From Thozetella sp. PMI_491 (Eukaryota > Ascomycota > Sordariomycetes > Chaetosphaeriales > Chaetosphaeriaceae), in assembly GCA_021432635.1 (NCBI GenBank), contig MU270023.1, positions 124,001 through 188,000 of the forward strand: a stretch of DNA of 64,000 nucleotides, given 5' to 3'. The position numbers were made by a program, and so were the translations under genes. Position 1 is the first letter of the stretch. Each line of letters begins with the position of its first letter. This document shows, in pieces, positions 10,701 through 21,825 of this stretch. A model generated the notes under the pieces. That model was given only the letters and a program-made list of their open reading frames with translations. It made no database searches and was not told where the DNA came from.

Positions 10701-12819
10701 ATGACAAGACAGCAAACCAGGTCCTGGCGAGCGATAGCTACTTCTTCACCTTGTCCGGCAGTAATGGGATAATCACAGCGTGGGGCACTGAAGCTTGCGA
10801 GAAAATAAGAGGTACGTCTAACACAGATAGATAGTACTAGCATCAGGGGAATTTGCCAACTGAGTTTTATATACAGAACTATCACACGGAGAGTACGTGG
10901 CCAGAATGACACTCAATCGAGATGGAACGTTACTGGCGGCGCGAGGCTACAGCAATATTCATGTTTGGGAATGTTCCTCTGGGCGCCTCCTACATCGAAT
11001 ACCTCAGGCTCTTAGGGGTGTGTTGCGGGATATTCGGTTTGCGCCGAGCAACACTGAGCTTCTGCTCATCTACGGCACTTGGGTGGTCCAGCACGTGCAA
11101 CTGGGGCCGCCATACGTTGTTACCACACAGGAGATATCTCTCTCCGGGCTAGAGTCGGAATATTGCAGCGCAATCTGGCGGGCCACCATTAGTAACGACA
11201 TGTCGAAAGTTGCTCTGGTCTGGAGGGGACGGCCAGCTTTGGTTTGGAACCGACAGACGGGAGGCCTCGTCCGATGTCGAGCACCAGCAGATCCAGCACA
11301 AGTGCTATGGCATCCTGAGTCGAGAAACCTTTTAATCATGGGCCAGCAGACAGGGTTATTTGAGTGGTGCATGACAGATGATGATCTGATTGAGTATCCT
11401 CAAGTCAAAAACTGCCAGGAGATGGTGGTCTCATCCGACGGGAACTTTCTGTTGACCACCGACCAAAACGGCACCCTGCAAGTGTGGGCATTCCCTAGGT
11501 TGCATTTGATATACAGCAAACCAAACGAAGGAGAAGGGACAATTTCAATGTGCCTAAGCCCCGATAACCAGCGTTTCTACGATCTCCGGGGCCTGAGCTG
11601 TAACGTTTGGGAGCCAGACGCCCTGGTTCGCTCAGACGACAGTGATCTTGACGAAACATCAAACGCGGCCGGCAGTTATGCCTTGACTGAACCAGTACTA
11701 TCGACATCATCCGGAACAACTATGCCAGTTACGACACTTGTATTAGGTCCTACAAACGAGTATTTCGCTTGTGCACGCGAAGACGGCTCAGTTATTATTC
11801 ACGACCTGACGGACGGAAAACGTCTCCGGAAGGTATACACTCATCCTGCCGCCACCCCAGTGATGAAACTTTCATGGTCCAAAAAGGGGAAATATATGGC
11901 ATCCCTGGACGAGAATCACCTATTGGTGATAAAGCGGATTCAGCTGAAGGGGGATGGAAAGTGGGCCGTTTTCCCAGGGTTTGAAGTACGCCTTGCAGAA
12001 GCGGTACATCAAATCTTCTTCAGCGCGGATGAAAAACTGCTGCTGGTTAGTACACGCCAGGGTGAGCGTGTTTGGGACATTAAAGGAAAAGCGGAGGCTT
12101 GGGTTAGGCTAAGTGACGACTGTTCTGGCCACTGGGCCCAGCACCCCGCAGAAGCATCAAGCCTTATCCTCATCGAAACTACTGGGGTCAATACTTACAG
12201 CTGGGCGTCAGGCAGCAAGTTAAGCGAAAACTTTCCAGTGCCAGCAAAGAAATCACCAGCGCCAACTTTCGTCCTTGGGGACAAGCCTTCAGACCACAGA
12301 CCCCTGAGCCAGTCTCGATCACGCTGCTCTCGAAGAGTAATATGGTGTTCTGAAATAGGCGACAGCGGGTACCACTTTATCGTCGCATCAACGGGTTCCA
12401 ACTTAGTTGTTACGGAGTCCCATCGAAATCTGAACCTTGAAGTAGTATCACTGAAGGGTCATCAAGATGGCCAGAACAAACAAACCCGCTCGACAGTAAC
12501 GAACCATATCACCAGCAAAGTTAGGCTTCTGCTTGGCACCCAAGGCAACAGTCTCATCTTTTTGAGCTTAGAGGGCTGGATCTGCTCTTATGACTTATCA
12601 CCAATCCTCTCCACGATAGATCGAAGCTCTGGGCTCATGGCCATGCAGGATATGGGCTCGAGCCGAGCTAACAACGATGTCACCAAGCGGCACTTCTTCC
12701 CACCTAGAGACTGGCTGAACATCCCTACCACTCATATGGCGGTAGTAGGAGTTGATGGTACATTTTTGTGCCCAAAACAAGGCGAGGTTGCTATCGTGCG
12801 GAACGGGTTAAAGATCTGA
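7703..12819 (+). CDS. NLR-type receptor: SesB-like hydrolase, NACHT NTPase, WD40-like
   Basis: Four exons (7703-8542, 8595-8757, 8838-10811, 10877-12819) give 1,639 aa. Residues about 60-300 form an alpha/beta-hydrolase of the SesB type: VFVHGLGG, the nucleophile elbow IVHSMGG near residue 173, and FLSTPHRGS. A linker leads to the NACHT domain: P-loop GLPGTGKT near residue 410, Walker B FWILDGIDESD near residue 512, and a winged-helix region ending in IHTTARDFLVHG. Residues about 950-1,639 are divergent WD40/beta-propeller repeats (HVWECSSGRLL, LQVWAFPRL). Proteins of this build are the fungal counterparts of NOD-like receptors and include heterokaryon-incompatibility and allorecognition genes. 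The propeller is degenerate rather than made of near-identical repeats, so it is not the rapidly shuffled HET-E kind. All three introns restore family motifs at the junctions. Cytosolic; the ligand is unknown. Confidence 0.88.
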
Positions 12820-13777
12820 ACAAAGATGGCTATTTATGTGAGGTCCTATATAGGCGGTGGCGGGCTTACGATGTAATGATATACACTTTAATGCGCAGTA
12901 CTGACGCAACTTTGATCATGGTTAACTATTACAGCGGTGTATTGTGATATTAGCGAATAGTAGATGACATATATGATGTGGAATTTTGTGCCCTTTTAGA
13001 AGATTGAAGCGTCTGCAGATGTAGGATGCGTGAAGATTCACGTTCGAACTCCGCTCTCCAGACGAATATCCGCGGCCTGTTTTACGTTTTCATAATTGCT
13101 TACTAGTAGAATGCCAGGTCCCTAGGTAAATTATTGATCACGATTAGGCTGCACTGTGTGTCGTATGGTTATATCTCCGCTTTGGCGTACCTTAGTCAGA
13201 GACACTCAGCGGTAACTGCCCAAAACACTGTTCTAGTGGTATTTCTGGCGTTCTGTTACCTGTTTGCTCTTCCCCGTAAAACCATACGGTCGGTATTAGG
13301 AGGTGGAGGCGAAATGATCTCATCTTTCCCCGAGGTGCATAATGACCTTCGCTAGGTACTTGTCATCCTGTTCGTGGCTTACTGCTTACCTTACCATACT
13401 TAGTATGACGTCGTTCAGCTTGATAGTGCATGCTATGCGCGGCCCTTTAGGCCAAGCAATGTGTCAAATGCTACCTTCCTTACATGTAATGCGCGGGGTT
13501 GATTATGTAGGTGTCGGGAAATGTGGTTGATTCGACGCTGACCCAGACCTTTTGAAGGTATACAGTAAGCCCAGCCTTTTAGCGGCTTACCAAGGTATGG
13601 CCATAGCCATTTCCATGTCGAACCTGAGCATCCACGGCCCCAATTATCCATGCAACCAAGGGTGTCCTCCTTTCTTTTGCCTGTATATTCATCTGTCTTC
13701 CGTATACGCAATCCCTGGATTGCACTCGGAGCTGGTCCAAACTTTGGTTTGCTCTCGTCGCTTTCCCATTCCACGAA
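12820..13777. other. Intergenic, no gene recognised
   Basis: Low-complexity and mixed sequence with no convincing coding stretch. Confidence 0.5.
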
Positions 13778-15155
13778 ATGCCAGTTGATTTTCATCTTGG
13801 CCCATCGGAGGCCGCCACCCGGGAAGCTGCCGCCGGCTTTGCCCGTAACGTATTGAAACCTGCGCGAGCCGAGTACTTAAAATACGACCAACAGCCGGAG
13901 CGGTTCCAGGCTACACGACCAGCTTATGCCGCCGCTGTGCAAGGTGGACTGATCAAGGGCCAGGTGTCGCCCGCTCATGGAGGTAATGCGGGAAGTCTGG
14001 TAGAGGCTGCTATCCTGGTGGAGGAGTGCTACGCCGTTGAACCCTCGGCTGCCTTGACCATATTTGGGACTGGCTTAGGCTTGACCCCGCTCAACCTCGT
14101 GGGAAAGCCCGAGCACGCTGAGTTTCTTGCACCATTTCTCAGCGGGGAGGGTGCACCGATGGCCTCCCTGGTCTTCAGCGAGCCCGGGGGCGTCGCGAAC
14201 GCCTTGGAGAAAGGCGCGCCTGGCTTCCAGGTCACAGCTCTCCATGAGGGCGATGATTGGGTGATCAACGGAGACAAGATGTGGGCCACAAATTGTGCTG
14301 GCTGGGATTTTAAGGGCTGTGATCTTGCCTGTGTTGTCTGCCGCGACATCACAGATCCCCCTGGGCCAGATACTGACCCCGCTGACAAAGTGATGATCAT
14401 CTTGGTGACCCGAGCCGACCTAGACCGCAACGGCCCGAGCGCTTTTGAAGTTATTCGCCACGTCCCAATGCCAGGCCATACATCTAGCTCAGGACCACAC
14501 GTACGATATACGAACGTGCGCGTACCGGCCAAAAACGTCCTCTGCCCCCCGGGTCAAGGTGCTCAGGTCGCGTTCGGATCTTTCGATATGAGCGCTATCT
14601 TCGTCGCCGCTATGGGGGTTGGCGTCATGCGTGCGGCTTTTGATGCCGCACTGGCCTTCGCAAAACGGGACTCCCGTAACGGCGCGACGCCTTTACTGGA
14701 GCGCCAGGCATTCGCTGATCTGCTCTCCGGTATCAAAATGCACACTGAAGCAGCCCGAGCTTTGACTTGGAAGGCTGCCAACGCCTTGCAGACAGGGCCG
14801 GGCGAGTACAACGCGCGTCGGGAGCTAGCGCTGGCTGCCAAAGTCTACTGCAGCGAGGCAGCTGTGAAGGCATGCACAGATGCCATCAACGCAGTTGGAA
14901 TGTGAGTTCACTCCTAATGAACGTTCTCGTTTGTTCATGGTACTCTGCTTTGCCGAGGAGAAGCACTGACGGGGACGTGACAGCACGTCCTATGACCTGG
15001 ATCAGCCTTTTTCCGATCTGTTGAATACTGCAATCGTGCTGCCAATCTTCGATGGAGGTAATGTGGGAATACGTAGGCGTCACCTTCAACAGCTGATGCT
15101 GCTACCGACGTATGATGCTTGGGCTGCGACCTACGGACCCGATGTGAAGCAGTGA
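13778..15155 (+). CDS. Nitroalkane-oxidase-like flavoprotein (acyl-CoA dehydrogenase fold)
   Basis: Two exons (13778-14901, 14984-15155) give 431 aa, close to the 439 aa of Fusarium nitroalkane oxidase. By memory of that protein, similarity runs end to end: the N-terminal helix bundle (SRFQATRP-like RFQATRPAYAAAV), the middle beta domain (ASLVFSEPGG, GDKMWATNCAGWD, DLACVVCR) and the C-terminal signature FDGGNVGIRRRHLQ, followed by YDAWAATYG. The catalytic Asp402 and Arg409 of nitroalkane oxidase match Asp398 and Arg405 here. An acyl-CoA dehydrogenase would have Glu as base. The predicted activity is FAD- and O2-dependent oxidation of a nitroalkane or related carbon acid to an aldehyde plus nitrite; the physiological substrate is unknown. 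No peroxisomal C-terminus is evident (ends VKQ). Confidence 0.85.
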
Positions 15156-15665
15156 ACCTTGGCTCTCTAGCGAGAGCATATCATGTTTGAGTCTGTAACG
15201 GCAGAAATATTTGTCAATTGCGTTAAATCTTATAAGGAGGGTACCAAAAGAACTTTGCATTGATCTCAACTGTCGGGACAGATTGCAACTGTCATAATAG
15301 AGAGTGATATTTACTTAGCATTAAGCTCTCAGGTCTACCACCAGCAACGCAGAAATAACGGTACCAAGTCCAATCAAGCATACGTACACGGCAAACCCGG
15401 AAACATTAGTAACTTGTGCCCCTGCTAGAAGAAGCCACAGAGAAGGGACCCTGTTTAGAAAGGCAAGTGAAGCAGATCCATAGGAATTAAAGAAACTCAT
15501 GCTGCCGTAGCAGCAGTGAGCAAACTTGGCATCCGCTGTATTGCTGAAGAAGGACTCGCGAAGTTGACATCATCGCCGATATATTGGCCAGTTACAGAAG
15601 GAAGACGGTTATCATATTATATATAACGGTTCTTTCTCTAATCTAAATCTTTTTAAGCCACTTTA
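15156..15665. other. Intergenic between convergent genes
   Basis: 3' flanks of the flavoprotein and carbonic anhydrase genes. Nothing else seen. Confidence 0.5.
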
Positions 15666-16500
15666 TTACACAGCAACAGCGCTCAGTTTGCCAGTCTTAA
15701 TGTCATAGAGATACCCGCGAACACTCTCCTTAAGTTCTGGACGGACAAAAGGCGAGCTCTTGAATAGCTGTAGATCCGCTCGGAGCGTCTCCTCGTGCCT
15801 GTGATTACTCTTGTTAGCTCATGTGTAAGATGATACCATGTTTCGTGGTCATGTCGGAGGTGGAAGCTCACTTCTCAATGCTGCTGCCGTCATAGGTTCC
15901 AAATGCCAACTGGTCCGCCTCAGCAGCAGCCTCGGGCGCCTGCTGCTTCAGAGCACTCTTAATGATATCGTCAGTAGCGTGGGTACAACCGCAGTCTATT
16001 TATTCTCGCATCAGCCTTAACTCAGATTAGTCTTTCAGCAGATCCATTTACCCGTGTGGTGGATTATGACCACATCCTTGAAGCCTCCGCCCTGGGATAC
16101 GGCGAATACGTCGAGATAGAGCAAAGCATGCAGACTGCTCTTGACGCGCCCGCCGAGGTTTCGGGCGATGAAAGCATCTATTCAGGTTAGTACTAGGCAA
16201 CTTCTGTGCCCCTCTTTCTATTCTCACCTTCGGGTTTCAGGCTGAGGATCTGCTCCACGGGGACTCGGATGTCGATGCACGAGACTTGCGACGGCGAGTT
16301 AGTTGTCAGGATCGTCCTAACCCCCTATGAGACTTACAAATGAAGACGGTCGGCAAACCGAAATCGGGTTCACTGATAAAGGGCTTGGGCTGGTGCTTGG
16401 ATTCCGAGTAGGTGCTAGTGTGGTGTTAGCGTTGCATTGTTAGGAGAGCGAGATGGACTGACCGGTTCCGCTCGAGCAAGTCCGTCCATGCAGGGGCCAT
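15666..16500 (-). CDS. Beta-class carbonic anhydrase
   Basis: Six small exons (16500-16463, 16414-16338, 16284-16228, 16177-16052, 15995-15872, 15798-15666) add up to 184 aa. The zinc site of beta-carbonic anhydrases is recovered across three introns: SCIDIRV (Cys plus the Asp-Arg dyad, here CxDxR), RNLGG (usually RNAGG), and HHTDCGCTH (His and second Cys). The C-terminus matches the short fungal class (VRPELKESVRGYLYDIKTGKL). The reaction is interconversion of CO2 and bicarbonate, probably in the cytosol, as no targeting peptide is evident. Ile in place of Ser/Pro in CxDxR and Leu in RNLGG are mild departures. Introns are 48-74 bp. No continuous frame covers the gene, so it is easily missed by simple scanning. 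Confidence 0.82.
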
Positions 16501-17225
16501 CTTGATAGATTACGAGGCGATAAAGTCTTGGAAAAGGAGGCTAGTAGTGGCTAGGAGTGGAGGCAGGGTGAGTGATGCTCGGTGCGTTGGTATGCTTGAT
16601 GACCTTGAGATATGTGCCGGAATGCGCCGTAGGTGGGAGCTTAGCATCAATTTATAGTTCTATTTTACGGCTACTGTCTCTTTGATAACCTCTTGCAGTA
16701 ATCACTTATCGTTTCTCGTCCTCCAGAGAGCTACTTGTTGCACAGGCTCGGTGGCGTAGGGAGGTAAGCATTCACCGATCAATTTAGCAGGTGGACCAAC
16801 TGCCCCGTACGGCTTCTGCTAAGAATCCAACACTTGCCGAATCGGGATATATTCGCCATCTGCAGGGGGCCTTTAACGCCGCACGAAGCTGAAACGAAGG
16901 AGTAGACAGCGGCTCCTCCCGTCTCGTCCAGCGCCCCTCTTCATTGCCTCTGAATTGGGTGTAAACCTCTTTTCATTCGAATGTTTGCACTTACCCAAGT
17001 GGGCGTGATCCAACTTCGCAAATATTCCATAGAAAGCATCTCGTGTGACTGCATCCCCATTAACACTGCTTAAAGTGATACCACGCTGTATGAATTCACT
17101 GCACAAAAGATATGCTGTGCAAGTTGAGGCCAGGTGTTCATCATGTCAAAAGGGTGTCATTCTTACGAGAGATTGGCCTTTAATCATGCTTTTTTATTTA
17201 CTGAAAACTCGCTGGGTTCTCCTGC
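16501..17225. other. Upstream of carbonic anhydrase; 3' flank of regulator
   Basis: It includes a TATAAAT (minus strand, about 16650-16656) some 150 bp before the carbonic-anhydrase ATG. A 78-codon minus-strand frame at 16873-17106 ends at a GTAAGT-like site. It could be an extra 3' exon of the regulator to the right, but I could not connect it. Confidence 0.35.
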
Positions 17226-18840
17226 TCACCCATCTGATGCACAGCAAGTCTCTCCATCGCACGGTGTTCTCCCCATAAGTTGCCAAAATCTCGCGAGTTT
17301 CCACGACTCAACAACCGTTTCACTTGTGGAAAGGGCTACAAAATCTTCATGCGTAGCAATAGCAGCGTCGGCAATTATAGATTTTTGCCCAAGGAAGAAG
17401 TTAGCCCGGCAATTGTGCGCAACTGAGGCCTGTAACGTTTTGAGCTCCACTGCCAAGCTTTGAACTTCTTCCTCGAGTAGTTCGCGGCCGGCCGTTGAAA
17501 TGCACACAAGCATTCGGCTGGCTATCATGTGAATGACGAGCGCAATCCCGGACATCTCGTGCTTTTTGCTAAAACTGGGCTGGATACCACGAGCCTGAGA
17601 GGGCCGACTAGCGTTGGCAATCAGCGCCAGGTTGAAGTCACGGCGCCAGGCTATGATGGCGGAGCGAAGCGAGCGAATTTCTGCCGCAATTGTGTCGAAA
17701 TACTGCCTCTGGAGGGAATTCTGAATGACGACTGCGTGCCCCACTCGCTTCGCAAGCGTCGGGACCTTAGCCATGAGTGTCATCAATGTGATTCCCAAGG
17801 CAGACCGATCAGTAAAAGCTTCTTGTGGCGCGATGACCTCCTTGAGTGCCTCCGTCCAACATGGGTCATCTAGGAAACACGTCTGATTTTTAAGAAGGGC
17901 TTCGGCACACTAAGATTGTCAGAAGACGCTCGCGAGGTCGGTGCAGGCATGAAGGAAGCTTGCTCACTATAGGGTAGCATAGGGCTAGGAGGAGCGCCCT
18001 GTCAAAGTCTGTGGTAAACCTCTTGGGACCTCTAAGCCGAATCAAATCAGACGCGCCGGCGATATACTTGCACCATCGTCCGTGCGGTGATATCAAGAGC
18101 TGCGGAGCGATCAGCGGACTATACGGCAATGCCAGTACATAACATAGATTGTGCTAACCTCAAAAAGTGCTAGCATTCCGACTGCACATAGCACTTCGGC
18201 CGTGTAACGAGCCTCAGGCTCTTCAAAGGCGAACTGGAGGCTCTGTAGCGCTTTCCCATAGTAGCCCAGAATCTTCTCTTGACTCTGCCTATGAGCAGGT
18301 ACAAGGCTGGAGTGGGCGACAGTTATCAGGCAGCGAAATGCGTCATCAAGAGCGGCGACGTGGCCGAAGCGCGGTGGGATGAAGGAGAAGTACGACCACT
18401 GCCTGCATAAAAGAACCTCGGGCAACTGGCTGGGCTTGGATTGAAGCATGGCTGAAGCACTTTAGAGGGTGCTTATGATTAGCAAGCGTTGCTAAGGGAA
18501 AATGGGGCATGTTGCAGCCTCACAGTGGCCCGATGTGGACAGAAGTCAACGCCGAGAGGTCCATTGGGTCCAGGCCACGGTCCCTTACTAGCAGTTCTAG
18601 ACCGGACATAGGCATGGACGGCCACGGAGCCTGCATGCCAGCATCTTGTGACGTAACGCGGTGCCCTGTCGGCTTCGCAGCGAGAGGAGGGGATGTTGCC
18701 TTGCCCCAGTCTTGTTGAGCCGCTCTGACTGCTTTCATGGCATGTCGCCGAATCTTGGAGTGGTTCTCCTTGGAAAGCTTCTCATTCGCTTCCTGCACGA
18801 CGAACTCGAAGCGGCCGCCGCAGTCGGAGCGCGCCACCAT
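17226..18840 (-). CDS. Fungal transcription-factor-domain protein (PF11951-like), no zinc cluster
   Basis: Exons 18840-18524, 18459-18159, 18099-17968 and 17909-17226 give 477 aa. The N-terminus reads GGRFEFVVQEANEKLSKENH then IRRHAMKAVRAAQQDW. This is the short basic motif that replaces or follows the Zn2Cys6 cluster in one group of fungal regulators. The body has family-like segments: PSRFGH-type PPRFGHVAALDDAFRC, YYGKALQSLQFAF, GASDLIRLRGPKRFTTDFD and CFLDDPCWTEALKEV. No CxxC zinc cluster is present, so DNA binding is unproven. The acceptor of intron 2 was moved to CCGCAG at 18100 because only that choice keeps the GASDLIRLRGP frame. The 3' end may extend left. Role inferred: regulator of an adjacent or metabolic gene set. 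Confidence 0.7.
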
Positions 18841-20509
18841 ACTAATTGTGGCCCCAATGAGGCGCTGATCGATGTAGAATAGGTAGAGAGGTTGGACGGC
18901 CAACTCGAGCAGTTTCCTAACTTTGCAAGCCAGGGTGGGGACCACTTGCCCGACTTGCTCTTTATATTTGCCGAGTAGTTCCGAGGCTGAAAGTAGTCGC
19001 GAGGCGAAGAGCCGACCCCGTTTTTTGAAGGATTGTTAGTCACGGCCCCTGCAGGCCGTCTTTCTATGCGCATCCAGCAAATACCAAAAACAGTATGTGC
19101 CTATTCCCTTACGGCGCATGTTTTGGAGATTAGTGAACCATGCGGGATTTGCAACCCAAATTGGTTAAGAGACCCCCGATTGGTCAAGGAGTCGCCCTGT
19201 CTCGTCCCACAAATCTGGGACTAGCCTGTTCCATCCCTGCTGACTCCTGGCACAGCTCACTCCGCAAACGGCTTGTTCATTGAAGTAATGTTGTGTACAT
19301 CTCGTCTCGATATTTCGCAGACCTTTGTCGCCGAAGCCTCAGGGACGAGAATGGATTTCAAGTTATAGCCTATTCTTGGCTAATAATTGTTTAGCTTGTT
19401 CTGCATTTGGAATATTTGATGTTCGTATAATTAGTTAATCCTAGGGTCCTTTCGTTGCCCCTGTTCCAAGCCAACACTAGCTCCTCGCCCGGAGTGGCCA
19501 AGCAGGCATCTCTAGGCTCGTAATAACTATAAACTAGCCCCCTCCATGCTCGATTGACAAATCGCATGTACAATCCCCTGTCTCCTCGCCTAGACGGCCG
19601 CGCCATCCATGGAGCACTGGATAATTCTAGCTCTTTGCCCGCGTCGCTTGGCATGAAGCAATCTATTGGTGCGACAACTCAAATTGGGAAATTGGCCGCT
19701 CGAAACCGTGTGTTATAACCAGACAATGTGTCGACCGAGCTGTTCTTCTAAAGAGGACAACACTCTCGGGTGCGTTGAGGATATTGCAGCTAGGTTATCT
19801 GATGAAGCCGTCTTTTAGGTCGAGGGATACCGAAAAGCCAGTTCCTCTTATCCCAATGTGAGAGTAATTATAGGCCAACTGGAAAAATCCTCTCGTTCTC
19901 GGATGAGAGCAGCCAGTCGGCATCACGACTGTGTCGGCCCTCTTTGTCGGCTCTTGATCCCCTACTTATATCCCAAATTACGCTGCCCCCTTTAGCTGCA
20001 ATGCTATCCACCCGAAGCCCTTTTGGCGGCCTCGGCTGCGCCCCTATCTGCCGAGAAAGTAGAATCCACACTGATAACCTTTATCGTGGTCGAACATTAA
20101 AGTCACCTGGGCCACGGTAACATTGGGGCTACTGGTCCTGAATCACAAAATGTGTGGGGAGGATTCTGAATTTCGTTACATGTCAGTTTATGCACACCAT
20201 CTCTTCAGGATAGTGAAATATGTTGACCTATGCTTAGAATAGCTTACTGAAAAGTGGTCTATACCGCCAACGAACTGAGGAGTGCCTTAGATACAGCACT
20301 CTACTACGAATTGCTAACAACCGTATGAGTTCTACGTAGATTGGCTGGAAGTGAACAGCACTGAGTAAAGCATGAGACGAGTTACAACAGTGCTAGGAAA
20401 GGCTCAAGGGTAATAGTTGAGAGAAATATTAAACTCCGAAAGGTGCTCAACGATGACAATCTCCCCAGTATTCTCCTCGAAGGCCAGACATTTGCTGCCG
20501 ATCGACTGA
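18841..20509. other. Intergenic, no gene recognised
   Basis: About 1.7 kb with only short frames. An 87-codon minus-strand frame (19391-19654) matches nothing I recognise. Confidence 0.45.
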
Positions 20510-21825
20510 CTAAGGCCCCGCCTTAGTAGTGTTTCCCAGATTAGCGATGGCGCCCAAGACCCCCCCAAGGACCCCAGTAACTGTACTGTTCACCACGTTC
20601 CCAGTAGCATTAAGGAGGTTCTGTACCAGGTTGGGCAGGGCAGTTGTGTTGTTGAGCAGGCCGGTGGCAGTCGACAAGATCGATGACACAGGATCCAGAA
20701 CATCATTAAGCGCGCTATTGGCATCCGGCGTACCAGTGACAGCCGAATAAAGGCCGTCTAGTCCACTGATGATACCCTTGACACTTGCCTGAATGCTTGG
20801 AGCTTCACGGGGAGACTGTTAGCATGGAACGCTCGTCTGGCAAACATGAAACACTCACAAGTGCCCACTGTGGTAAGGCCGGCGCTACTCGCGAGGAGAC
20901 TCTCGACGGTCACGAAGAGGATACCATGTGCGAGAGCGCGGACCTCCTCGGTGACGAGCTTGGGCTTGATGATGACATTCATCAGAGTGAGCTTAGTCGA
21001 GGAGATAAGGGCGGCAATCTTCTGGAGACCCTGCTGAATCGTGTTGACGAGGTTGTTGATAAACGCGCCGGGGGTGAGGTTGAGGCCTGCTGTGAGACCA
21101 AGGTTGGGAAGGCTTGTCGGGATGATCGCCGATAGGAGACTGGCCACCGTGCCAGTAGGGCTGAGATTTTTAAGAATGCTGGCGACCGCACCACTAGTAG
21201 GCAAGGCGCTGGTGACGCCGCTGACAACGCCGCTGATAAGGCTAGCCACCGGGTTGTTGGAGGCAGAAGGCAGGCTTCCCGAGATAAGATTGGTGAGAAG
21301 GTTCCCTGACGTGCTGGTAGGGTTCAAAATGCTGCCGAGGAGACTGGACAGAGGATCAATGGCGTCGGTGCTCCGAGATGTCAAGTCGTCCGTCGTCTCA
21401 GCGCCGCTGTACGGGACCATAATGAATCCCGAGCTCCCTCCAGCCTTTTTGGCACGTCGCGCGGCAGTGGAGCTAATATAATCAATCATATCATCCGATG
21501 TCATGCCGCGGGCAACCTGCGACATCTGATGAGAAAGGTCCCCTTGGAGAACCCCCGACGAGGACCGGTAGCCGGAGTTAGTGTTTAGATTGAGAAGCGA
21601 GGCGATGATTTGACCTGAAACAGTCAGTCACCTGCGCGCTACCAAAGTGTCAAGAACATCTAGGTTACCTATCGGGTCCATCACAGGTTCCATCGCCTCG
21701 CTCAGCTCTGCTAGAGCGGCAATGAGGCTGCTGCCTGACATGGAGGCTCGCTTCACTTCAGAGGGGGCTGCAGCAGTAGTGCCCATAAGGCCCAATAGGG
21801 CGACGCGAAATGCTTGCGACTTCAT
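20510..21825 (-). CDS. Secreted Ser/Leu-rich hydrophobic protein, unknown family
   Basis: Three exons are read leftward from the ATG at 21825. Introns lie at about 21670-21616 (GTAACC...TTCAG) and about 20861-20808 (GTGAGT...GAAG). The stop is TAG at 20510-20512. The product of about 395 aa starts with a signal peptide (MKSQAFRVALLGLMGTTAAA). The rest is strikingly poor in charged residues and rich in Ser, Leu, Gly, Asn and Thr, arranged as repeated short hydrophobic stretches (PLSSLLGSILNP, NPVASLISGVVSGV, VASLLSAIIPTSLP, NAVLDPVSSIL-like). Several N-x-S/T sites occur near the C-terminus (LNNTTALP, NATGNVVNST). The spacing suggests a self-assembling or surface-coating protein, but no conserved cysteine pattern of hydrophobins is present and I do not recognise the family. 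Confidence 0.7.

Noticed and set aside
13433-13795. 120-codon minus-strand frame upstream of the flavoprotein gene
   Set aside because: Low-complexity, Lys/Trp/Gly-rich translation that overlaps the start of a confident plus-strand gene.
16873-17106. Extra 3' exon of the regulator at 17226
   Set aside because: The stretch ends at a GTAAGT-like site but could not be joined in frame to the regulator, and its sequence matches no part of the family.
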